Shown in pieces: positions 7,258 through 14,150 of a stretch of 19,135 bases of DNA. Origin of the DNA: CAZRDB01 sp964598695 (GTDB lineage Bacteria > Armatimonadota > Zipacnadia > UBA1398); contig CAZRDB010000089.1 of NCBI GenBank assembly GCA_964598695.1, forward strand, positions 1 through 19,135. Reading direction: 5' to 3'. The translations under genes were made by a program, and so were the position numbers. The notes below the pieces were generated by a model. That model searched no databases. It saw nothing but the letters and a program-made list of their open reading frames with translations, and was not told the origin of the DNA. Within the stretch, counting starts at the first letter, position 1, and every line of letters starts with the position of its first letter.

Positions 7258-8103
7258 ATGAGATTGACCAAGCGTCGCGCGTTCACCCTGATCGAACTCC
7301 TCGTCGTCATCGCCATTATCGCGATCCTGGCGGCGATCCTGTTCCCCGTCTTCGCCAAGGCTCGTGAGAAGGCCCGCCAGACGAGCTGCCTCTCGAACAC
7401 CAAGCAGATCGGGATCGGGCTCATGTCCTACGCCCAGGACTACGACGAGACCTACCCGTTCTGCTACCGCTACATCAACGATGGCGGGGTCTGGGGCGCC
7501 GGTGGCGGCGCGGGCGGCTACCAGCACTGGAGCGCCTGTGTCGACCCGTACGTCAAGAACGTCCAGCTCTTCGTCTGCCCGAGCGACAAGAACAAGGGCC
7601 TGCCGCCGACCAACGCCTTCGACATGCAGGTGCCGCGGATCAGCTACATCGCCAACGAGGTCGTCTTCGCCCGGCCCCGCACCCACTTCACCGTGGTGCC
7701 GCTTGCCGCGGTCGAGGAGCCGGCCGGCCTGATCTCGCTCGGCGAGATCACCGACTACCCCTTCGCCATCGGCGGCAGCTCCGGCCCCAGCGGCGCGGCG
7801 TACAAGAGCCACCGCCCGGTCAACTGCACCAACCCGTGGAACAACGACTCGGCCTGGACCCCGCCCTACCGCCAGCTCACCGCGGCCGAGTGCCAGACGG
7901 CCTTCGCCGCCGCGGCCGCCGCGACGGGGATGATGGACGAGAGCACCGCCCACATCAAGTACATCTCGCCCGATCGCCACAACGGCGGCGCGAACTACAC
8001 CTTCTTCGACGGCCACTCCAAGTTCCAGAAGTTCGACTCCACGCTTACCGGCTACATGTGGGGCCGCAAGTACTACACCGGGGGCGGCATCGCGATCAAC
8101 TAG
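7258..8103 (+). CDS. Type II pseudopilin-like protein with H-x9-DG motif (DUF1559-type)
   Basis: A 281-residue protein with a class III prepilin leader. Basic MRLTKRRA precedes FTLIELLVVIAIIAILAAILFPVF, with the conserved glutamate five residues after the expected cleavage between A8 and F9 (alanine replaces the usual glycine). Conserved KAREKARQTSCLSNTKQIGIGLMSYAQDYDETYP follows. Near the C-terminus H241-NGGANYTFF-D251-G252 is an exact H-x9-DG motif, the mark of this pseudopilin-like family. Such proteins occur in large paralogous sets in Armatimonadota and Planctomycetes. They are thought to be surface or secretion-associated, but the exact role is unknown. The ribosome binding site AGGAG (7251-7255) is only 2 bases from the ATG at 7258. 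A TTG at 7264 has better spacing (8) and is a credible alternative start. Confidence 0.9.
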   Translation: MRLTKRRAFTLIELLVVIAIIAILAAILFPVFAKAREKARQTSCLSNTKQIGIGLMSYAQDYDETYPFCYRYINDGGVWGAGGGAGGYQHWSACVDPYVKNVQLFVCPSDKNKGLPPTNAFDMQVPRISYIANEVVFARPRTHFTVVPLAAVEEPAGLISLGEITDYPFAIGGSSGPSGAAYKSHRPVNCTNPWNNDSAWTPPYRQLTAAECQTAFAAAAAATGMMDESTAHIKYISPDRHNGGANYTFFDGHSKFQKFDSTLTGYMWGRKYYTGGGIAIN

Positions 8104-8141
8104 ACCTTCCGCACGGGCTCAGCCTACCTCCGACGCGCGTC

Positions 8142-8178
8142 CCATCGAGGGGACCCCACCCAGGGGTCCCCTCGATGG
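8142..8178 (+). terminator. Perfect 16-bp hairpin after the pseudopilin gene
   Basis: A perfect inverted repeat lies 38 bp after the stop codon at 8103. The left arm is CCATCGAGGGGACCCC (8142-8157), the loop 5 bases, and the right arm GGGGTCCCCTCGATGG (8163-8178). The position and strength suggest a transcription terminator or mRNA 3'-end stabiliser. It has no T-run on either side, so it is not a textbook intrinsic terminator. Confidence 0.6.
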
Positions 8179-8308
8179 CGTCTGGCCCGGCCGTGCCGGG
8201 AGGTCTCCTCGGGGCGGGGCCGAAGCCCCCCGCATCCCGGTCCCGCGTCGCGGCTGCCGGGGTTCGGTCCGCATGGGCCGCTCAGTCTGGCCACGGTAGG
8301 GGATCGCG

Positions 8309-10093
8309 ATGGGCTCCTCAGGTTCGACCGCACGCACGAAGCTCCGGGTGTACCTTTTAGGCAGTCTCGTTCTCGCGGCCTGCGCGGCGCCGCTGGCGCA
8401 CGCGCGCGACGGCTCGCTGACGCTCGTCGCCGGGGGACGCAGCGACTATCGGATCGTCGTTCCCCGCACGCCCTCGCACGATGAGAGGCGCGCTGCGCTG
8501 GAGCTGCGCGCGATGATCCGGCGGATCGCGGGCGTGACGCTCGACATGGTCACCGACGAGGCGCCGCTCGCGCGGCACGAGATCCTTCTCGGCCGCAACC
8601 GGCACACGGCTCTGCTCGGGATCGAGATCGACGAGGAGCGGCTCGGCTACGAGGGCTTCACGATCCGCACCGTGGGCGGCCATCTCGTGATCGCCGGCGG
8701 GCCGGAGCGCGGCGTGCTCTACGGCGTCACCGCGCTCCTGGAGGAGTACCTCGGCTGCCGCTGGTTCACGCCGACCGTGAGCCGGATCCCCTCGCTGCGG
8801 GAGATCGTGATCCCGCCGATCGAGGACGACACGCAGGTTCCGGCGTTCGCCTACCGGCACGTCTACTACGCCGAGTGCGGCGACCGCGACTTCTGTCTCC
8901 ACAACCGGCTGAACGTGGTGCCCTCGGGAGAGCCGGCCGATCTCGTCAGCCCCCGCGAGAGTTCGGGCAACGGCCTGTGTCACACGTTCTTCTCGCTCTG
9001 CTCGCCCGACACGTACTTCGAGACGCACCCGGAGTACTTCGGGATGTGGAACGGTCAGCGGGTCAAGGCGCAGCTCTGTCTCTCGAATCCCGATGTCGTC
9101 GACATCGTCGTGGAGAGCCTCCGCGAACAGATGGCGAAGCAGCCCGACGTGCGCTGCTGGAACGTGAGCCAGATGGACAACGGCCAGCCTTGCACCTGTC
9201 CCGAGTGCAAGGCGCTCGACGAGAGCGAGGGCGGCCACGCCGCGACGATCATCCGCTTCGCGAACCGGGTCGCGGCCCACTTCCCGGACAAGACCATCTC
9301 GACGCTCATCTACTGGTACTCGATGGATCCGCCGAGAACGGTTCGGCCGGCGCCGAACGTCCAGCTCATCTACTGCGTCGACGGCGACTTCCGCGGGCCG
9401 ATCGGGCCGTCGTTCGAGGCCTTTGCGGCGATGGCTCCCGAGCTATGGATCTGGTACTACTGCATCCCCTGCCAGAACATCATCGCCCCGTGGCCGAACC
9501 TGCTCTCGATGGACCACGACATGCAGTACTTCACCGAGCACGGCGCGCGGGGGATCTTCGTCGAGGGCTCCTACGAGCCCGGCAGCGAGTTCGCCGAGCT
9601 GCGGACCTACCTCCTCGCCAAGCTCCTCTGGGACCCGCACCACGACGTCCGCCGCTCGATCGACGAGTACGTGGAGGCCTACTACGGCCCGGCGGCCCCG
9701 ATGATGCGGGAGTACATCCACACGATGCACAAGGCGCTCACCGAGGCGGGCGACACGCTCGACACCCACTGCTGGAGCCGCGACTACGCCGGCACCTTCC
9801 TCTCCGCCGACCTCTGTGCCCGCTACGACGCGATCCTCGACCGCGCTGAGCAGGCCGTCGCCGGCCAGCCGGAGCTGCTCGCCCGGGTGCAGCACGACCG
9901 CGCCCCGCTGATGCACGCCGAACTGCAGCTCGGCTACGGGAGCCTCGACGAGCGGATCGCCCTGGTCGAGCGTCTACAGGATATCGCGGCTCGGACCGGC
10001 ATCCCGCACTTCGCCGATTTCGGCGAGCGGCCGGCCGGGACGTACCTTCCCGCGCTGCTCGAAGGCCTTCGCGAGGAGAAGGCCGCGCAGTAG
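8309..10093 (+). CDS. Secreted DUF4838-type protein (alpha-glucuronidase-like N-terminal fold)
   Basis: A 594-residue exported protein. The N-terminus is a signal peptide (KLRVYLLGSLVLAACAAPLAHA, cleavage likely after A32). LAAC at 22-25 could instead be a lipobox, so it may be a lipoprotein. Residues about 45-175 resemble the small alpha/beta domain in front of GH67/GH20-type enzymes (LELRAMIRRIAGV, EILLGRN, YEGFTIRTVGGHLVIAGGPERGVLYGVTALLEEYLGCRWF). Residues about 200-460 match the DUF4838 style, including HPEYFGMWNGQRV, QLCLSNPDVV and the cysteine motif CTCPEC (295-300) followed by KALDESEGG. The enzymatic activity of DUF4838 proteins is, to my knowledge, not established, so a polysaccharide-related role is inference. 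AGGGG at 8298-8302 serves as ribosome binding site. The next gene follows after 37 bp. Confidence 0.85.
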   Translation: MGSSGSTARTKLRVYLLGSLVLAACAAPLAHARDGSLTLVAGGRSDYRIVVPRTPSHDERRAALELRAMIRRIAGVTLDMVTDEAPLARHEILLGRNRHTALLGIEIDEERLGYEGFTIRTVGGHLVIAGGPERGVLYGVTALLEEYLGCRWFTPTVSRIPSLREIVIPPIEDDTQVPAFAYRHVYYAECGDRDFCLHNRLNVVPSGEPADLVSPRESSGNGLCHTFFSLCSPDTYFETHPEYFGMWNGQRVKAQLCLSNPDVVDIVVESLREQMAKQPDVRCWNVSQMDNGQPCTCPECKALDESEGGHAATIIRFANRVAAHFPDKTISTLIYWYSMDPPRTVRPAPNVQLIYCVDGDFRGPIGPSFEAFAAMAPELWIWYYCIPCQNIIAPWPNLLSMDHDMQYFTEHGARGIFVEGSYEPGSEFAELRTYLLAKLLWDPHHDVRRSIDEYVEAYYGPAAPMMREYIHTMHKALTEAGDTLDTHCWSRDYAGTFLSADLCARYDAILDRAEQAVAGQPELLARVQHDRAPLMHAELQLGYGSLDERIALVERLQDIAARTGIPHFADFGERPAGTYLPALLEGLREEKAAQ

Positions 10094-10130
10094 CGTTCGC
10101 TGCGCGGGGAGGGGGAAGGCGGACCGAGAC

Positions 10131-12353
10131 GTGACGCTCTCACTGGTGCTGGCCGGGCTGCTGTGGACGGCTCCGACCGCCGCAGCCGCGGAGGAGACGC
10201 CCGGCCTGCACTGGGCGACGTGCGCGCCCGAGGAGGCCGGCCTCGACGCCGCCTCCCTCGAGGCCCTCGCCGGCGCCCTGGGCGGTCGGGGCTGCGTGGT
10301 CCGCCACGGCAAGCTCGCCTATGCCTGGGGCGACATCTCCGAGCGCGCGGATGTCGCCTCGGCCGCGAAGCCGGTCTACGCGCACCTGCTCCACGCCGCA
10401 GTCGAGAGCGGCCTCATCGGGAGCGTCGACGACCCGATCGCGCCGCTGGCGCCCGGACTCGAGGGGCTGAGCCCGAGCGGCAAGGACGGCGAGATCACCT
10501 GGCGTCAACTCGCGAGCCAGACTGCCTGCTACGGCCTCAGCGAGCGGCCCGGCTGCGCCTTCGCCTACAACGACTGGCAGATGGCCCTCTTCGTCGACAC
10601 GCTGTTCGGCCGCGTCTACGGGGCGTCGTGGTCCGAGGTCGACGCCAAGGTGCTGCGCCCGCTGCTCGCCGAGCCGCTCGGTTGCGAGGATGCCCCGACC
10701 CTGCTCGCCTTCGGCGCGGAGGACCGGCCCGGACGCCTCGCGATCTCGGTCCGCGACTTCGCCCGCTTCGGCCTGCTGTACCTCCGCGAGGGCCGGTGGG
10801 GCGATCGGCAGCTCCTCGCGCCCGCGCGCGCGCGCCGCGCGGTCACCCAGCCGCTCCCCGGCGATTTCCCGCGGACGGCGGGCCGGGCCGCGGCGATGCT
10901 CCCCGGTCAGCGCTCGGTCGGATCGCGGGCGATCCCCGACGACCAGTGCGACCACCTCGGCAGCTACAGCTGGCTGTGGTGGGTCAATGGGATCGACCGC
11001 GACGGCGCGCGCCACTGGGCGGGCGTCCCGGCCGACGCCTTCGGCGCCTTCGGCCATGGCGGGCCGCGCGCTGTGGTGGCGATCCCCTCGCTCGATCTCG
11101 TTGTGAGCTGGAACGACGCCGCGATCGACAGCCGCGAGAAGGAGGCGCGCGCGCTCGCGATGCTCGTGGCCGCGGTCCGCGAGGAGACGGCGCTCGGCGC
11201 CGTGTGCGACGATCCCGCCACGCCACAGGCACTGCGTCGGAGAGGCGGCGAGCGGGTCTTCCCGTGCGGGCCGGGCGACCCGGAGGGGTTCCTGTACCGC
11301 GGGACCGAGCGAGCCGACGGAACGCGCGAGGGCGACCAATCGAAGCTGATCGCGAAGCTCGCCGCAAGCGGGGCGAACTGCCTCTACGCGGCCGTCCTCC
11401 GCTCGCACGGGGGCGACGGTGACGCCAGCGAGAACCCCTTCGTCGACCACGACCCGAGGCGGGGACTGAACGAAGCCGTCCTCGCCCAGTGGGAGGGATG
11501 GCTCGCCGAGGCCGACGCGGCCGGGGTCACCGTCCTGCTGTTCCTGTACGACGACAGCGCCCGGGTCTGGGAGACCGGCGACGTCGTCGGCACCGTGGAG
11601 CGGGCCTTCGTCCAGGGCCTCGTCGGACGGCTCGGGCGGCGTGAGGGCATCATCTGGTGCGTGGCGGAAGAGGCGCGCGAGGCGTTCTCCGCCGCGCGCA
11701 TCCGCGCGTTGGCCGCCGAGATCCGCGCGGCCGACCCGCTCGACCATCCGATCGCCGTGCACCTCAACCACGGCCTCGACTTCTCGGAGTTCGCCGGCGA
11801 CCCGAACATCACCCGGTTCGCGGTGCAGTACAACGTCCCCACCGCGGCAGAGCTACACGCCGGGCTCGTGGACGCGCTCGACCGGGCCGACGGGCGGTAC
11901 GGGGTGATCCTCTCGGAGGCCGAGGCGTGGGGGAGGGGCGCTGAGGCCCGGCACAAGGCCTGGGCTTGCGCCCTCGCCGGGGTCCCCTCGATGGGTCTCG
12001 GGATGGACATCGAGAACACGCCGGTGAGCGACCTCGAGGACTGCGGCCGCCTCGCCGCCTTCCTGCGCGGGGTCGATCCGGGCGGGATGGCGCCGCACGA
12101 CGAACTGGCCGCCGGCGAGACCGAGTACGTGCTCGCGGCGCCCGGCGAGCGCTACCTCGCCTACTCCTCGCAGGGCGCGGCCGCGCTCGGGATCGCCGGC
12201 GTGCCGGCCGGCCCGTACTGGCTCACATGGCTCGACTGCGTGACTGGACGGAGGAGCGCCGGGAGCGCGGTCCACGAGGCCGACGGCCTGTGGGAGCTGG
12301 CCGTCCCCCAGGGGCTGGGGCCGGAGGTGGCCGTGCTGGTGCGGAGGATGTAG
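10131..12353 (+). CDS. Secreted fusion: beta-lactamase-like serine hydrolase plus glycosidase-like barrel
   Basis: A 740-residue protein starting at GTG, with AAGGCGG 8 bases upstream. A short hydrophobic signal (LSLVLAGLLWTAPTAAAA) lacks a basic N-region. Residues about 25-355 form a class C beta-lactamase-like domain: S77-A-A-K80 as the catalytic SxxK, Y146-N-D in place of Y-x-N, and H309-G-G in place of KTG. Residues about 375-650 look like a glycosidase TIM barrel: DQSKLIAKLAASGANCLYAAVLRSHGG, QWEGWLAEADAAGVTVLLFLYD, GIIWCVAEE with glutamates 513/514, and ILSEAEAW with 596/598 as candidate catalytic residues. The last 75 residues (ERYLAYSSQGAAALGI, YWLTWLDCVTGRRS) resemble the small beta-sandwich that ends DUF4038-type enzymes. 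The substrate is unknown. It probably works with the preceding DUF4838 protein outside the cytoplasm. Confidence 0.8.
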   Translation: MTLSLVLAGLLWTAPTAAAAEETPGLHWATCAPEEAGLDAASLEALAGALGGRGCVVRHGKLAYAWGDISERADVASAAKPVYAHLLHAAVESGLIGSVDDPIAPLAPGLEGLSPSGKDGEITWRQLASQTACYGLSERPGCAFAYNDWQMALFVDTLFGRVYGASWSEVDAKVLRPLLAEPLGCEDAPTLLAFGAEDRPGRLAISVRDFARFGLLYLREGRWGDRQLLAPARARRAVTQPLPGDFPRTAGRAAAMLPGQRSVGSRAIPDDQCDHLGSYSWLWWVNGIDRDGARHWAGVPADAFGAFGHGGPRAVVAIPSLDLVVSWNDAAIDSREKEARALAMLVAAVREETALGAVCDDPATPQALRRRGGERVFPCGPGDPEGFLYRGTERADGTREGDQSKLIAKLAASGANCLYAAVLRSHGGDGDASENPFVDHDPRRGLNEAVLAQWEGWLAEADAAGVTVLLFLYDDSARVWETGDVVGTVERAFVQGLVGRLGRREGIIWCVAEEAREAFSAARIRALAAEIRAADPLDHPIAVHLNHGLDFSEFAGDPNITRFAVQYNVPTAAELHAGLVDALDRADGRYGVILSEAEAWGRGAEARHKAWACALAGVPSMGLGMDIENTPVSDLEDCGRLAAFLRGVDPGGMAPHDELAAGETEYVLAAPGERYLAYSSQGAAALGIAGVPAGPYWLTWLDCVTGRRSAGSAVHEADGLWELAVPQGLGPEVAVLVRRM

Positions 12354-12367
12354 GGCGGCGGCCAACA

Positions 12368-12402
12368 CCACCGTCCCGGGGCCGAAGCCCCGGGGACGGT
12401 GG
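12368..12402. terminator. GC-rich hairpin after the plus-strand operon
   Basis: CCACCGTCCCGGGGC (12368-12382), loop CGAA, then GCCCCGGGGACGGTGG (12387-12402). This makes a 15-bp stem with one bulged base. It begins 15 bp after the stop at 12353 and sits between convergent genes, so it could terminate transcription in either direction. No T-run follows. Its core GGGGCCGAAGCCCC is also found at 8216-8229. Confidence 0.6.
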
Positions 12403-12437
12403 ACACCCGACGAGAGGGTGGGTGCGCCAGGAGACGG

Positions 12438-12456
12438 GTCGGGGCGGAGCCCCGAC
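12438..12456 (-). terminator. Hairpin after the helicase gene
   Basis: Perfect 8-bp arms GTCGGGGC (12438-12445) and GCCCCGAC (12449-12456) surround GGA, only 7 bp beyond the helicase stop codon. With the neighbouring hairpin it forms a convergent terminator region. No T-run is present. Confidence 0.55.
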
Positions 12457-12463
12457 GTGCTCA

Positions 12464-13693
12464 CTACCGGCGGTAGCCGCGGGCGCGCGAGGAGCGCTGG
12501 CTGCTGAAGCGCTTGGTGTTGTTCGGCCGCATGGTGGGCGGCGGCGGCTGGATCGCGAGGGCGGCGGCGGCGTAGTCGAAGCCTTCGACCTTCTCGACGG
12601 CGATCGCCTCGCCGAGGATCTTCTCGATGTCGCGCACGGCCGAGCGGTCCTCCTCGGTGACGAGGGTGAGCGCGTCGCCCGTCCGCTGCGCGCGGCCGGT
12701 CCGGCCGATGCGGTGGATGTAGTCATCGGCCGTGTTCGGGATGTCGTAGTTGATCACGTGCGAGATCGTCGCGATGTCGAGACCGCGGGCCGCGATGTCG
12801 GTCGCCACGAGCAACTGGTACTGGCCCGAGCGGAAGCCGTCGAGCGCCTTCTGGCGCTGGCCCTGCGACTTGTTGGAGTGCAGGACGGTCGCGCGGTAGC
12901 CGGAGCGGCTGATCTGCTCGGCGACGCGGTCGGCCCGGTGCTTCGTGCGGGTGAAGACGAGCACGCTGTTGGTGTCCTGCTCGCGCAGGAGGTGGAGGAG
13001 AAGATGGGTCTTCTGCTCCTTCGCGACCGGGTACAGCGTGTGGCTGACGGTCGACGCCGGGGCGACGATCCCCACCTCGACCCGCTGCGGCTCGTGCAGG
13101 ACATCCTGCGCGAGCCGGTTCAGCTCGGGCGCGAACGTCGCCGAGAACAGCATCGTCTGGCGGGACTTGGGCGTCTTGGCCACGATCTGGCGGACCGACG
13201 GCAGGAAGCCCATGTCGAGCATCCGGTCGGCCTCATCGAGCACGAGCATCTCGACGCCGCCCAGGTCGGCGTTGCCGCGTCCCATGTGGTCGAGCAGGCG
13301 GCCGGGGCAGGCGACGATGATCTCGACGCCCCTGCGGAGCGCGCGGGTCTGGGGCTCGAAGCCTACGCCGCCGTACACGACGGCCGACTGGATCTTGGTG
13401 AACTTGCCGAGTTGCCGGATCGACTGGTGGATCTGCTCCGCCAGCTCACGAGTCGGGGTGACGATGAGCGCCCGCATCCGGTTCTTGCGACCGGGCGTGG
13501 CGAGCAGCTTCTGGAGGATCGGCAGCACGAAGGCCGCCGTCTTGCCGGTGCCCGTTTGGGCGGTTCCGATGAGATCGGCGCCCGTGAGCGCGGCCGGGAC
13601 GGCCTGCTCCTGGATCGGGGTCATCTCGGTGTAGCCGATCGCCTGCGTCGCGCGGAGGAGGCGATTGTCCAACTGCAGAGTGCTGAAATCCAT
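12464..13693 (-). CDS. rhlE: DEAD-box ATP-dependent RNA helicase, RhlE type
   Basis: A 409-residue cytoplasmic RNA helicase. Motifs run in order: F3 and the Q motif (MTPIQEQAVP, 24-33), Walker A AQTGTGKT (45-52), PTRELAEQ (80-87), GG in VVYGGVGF, CPGRLLDH, DEAD (153-156), SAT (184-186), VFTRTKHRAD, TDIAARGLD (298-306) and HRIGRTGRA (327-335). All catalytic residues are intact. The C-terminal extension is short (about 50 residues) and ends in a basic Arg/Ser/Gln-rich tail, as in compact RhlE-type enzymes used in rRNA and mRNA remodelling. AGAGGAA about 7 bases before the ATG is the ribosome binding site. A 457-bp non-coding stretch precedes it, so it is probably transcribed alone. The subfamily name is a best fit, not a certainty. 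Confidence 0.93.
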   Translation of the reverse strand: MDFSTLQLDNRLLRATQAIGYTEMTPIQEQAVPAALTGADLIGTAQTGTGKTAAFVLPILQKLLATPGRKNRMRALIVTPTRELAEQIHQSIRQLGKFTKIQSAVVYGGVGFEPQTRALRRGVEIIVACPGRLLDHMGRGNADLGGVEMLVLDEADRMLDMGFLPSVRQIVAKTPKSRQTMLFSATFAPELNRLAQDVLHEPQRVEVGIVAPASTVSHTLYPVAKEQKTHLLLHLLREQDTNSVLVFTRTKHRADRVAEQISRSGYRATVLHSNKSQGQRQKALDGFRSGQYQLLVATDIAARGLDIATISHVINYDIPNTADDYIHRIGRTGRAQRTGDALTLVTEEDRSAVRDIEKILGEAIAVEKVEGFDYAAAALAIQPPPPTMRPNNTKRFSSQRSSRARGYRR

Positions 13694-14150
13694 GACACTT
13701 CCTCTATCTGTTTGCCAGCTATCGAATGTGGCTCACGCTCCCGGCGTAGCTGGACAACCTGTGCGAAAGGGGCGGCGCGCAGCAGGCGCGCGGCCACGGC
13801 ACAAGCCGGGTGTGAGTCAGCACTATTCGAGTAGGGGTTACGAACTGTCCCCGGGGCGGGGAAGGAGGACAGCGCACGAGGTCTGGGTGCGAGTCAGGTA
13901 GTTCCAGTCCAGCGCCAGCTCATGCTGAGCAACATACTCAAGAGTGCTTCGGCGAGCGGTTCGATCCACTCACCGAGCAGCAGCATACACGAGACCGGCC
14001 GCCGGCGCAACCGGGGGAGGCGACAGCGAGGCCAGGGCAGCCCTCGGAGGCTCTCGCGCGCAAGAGCGAAGAGCGGCAACCTGCGGAGGGACGAGCGCTC
14101 GAGGGACCACCACTCGCCAGTGGTGCCTGCAGGGACCTTCGGGGGCCGCT
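13694..14150. other. 457-bp stretch without a recognised gene, upstream of the helicase
   Basis: No protein-like frame is convincing here. Visible structure includes an 18-bp hairpin at 14108-14125 just after the metallophosphoesterase stop, and the inverted repeat CTGTCC/GGACAG at 13845-13872 enclosing a nested TCCCCG/CGGGGA stem. There is also a near-repeat of 13 bases, GGGTG(T/C)GAGTCAG, at 13808-13820 and 13885-13897. The stretch must hold the helicase promoter and may form a long structured 5' leader, but I cannot assign an RNA family. Confidence 0.5.
14108..14125 (-). terminator. Possible terminator after the metallophosphoesterase gene
   Basis: Perfect 7-bp arms CACCACT (14108-14114) and AGTGGTG (14119-14125) with loop CGCC lie 25 bp beyond the stop codon at 14151. 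No T-run follows on the minus strand, so termination is only suggested by position. Confidence 0.35.

Noticed and set aside
13808..13897. GGGTG(T/C)GAGTCAG occurring twice, 77 bp apart
   Set aside because: Only two copies, one mismatch, and no inverted partner or flanking gene to suggest an attachment site or operator.
13958..13967. GGTTCGATCC, resembling a tRNA or tmRNA T-loop
   Set aside because: The flanking bases do not form the 5-bp T-stem, and no acceptor, D or anticodon arm could be drawn around it.
13894..13986. Small minus-strand frame of 30 hydrophobic/amphipathic residues (MLLLGEWIEPLAEALLSMLL...)
   Set aside because: It has no ribosome binding site before the ATG and no family signature. 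It is too short to separate from chance, although a toxin-like peptide cannot be excluded.
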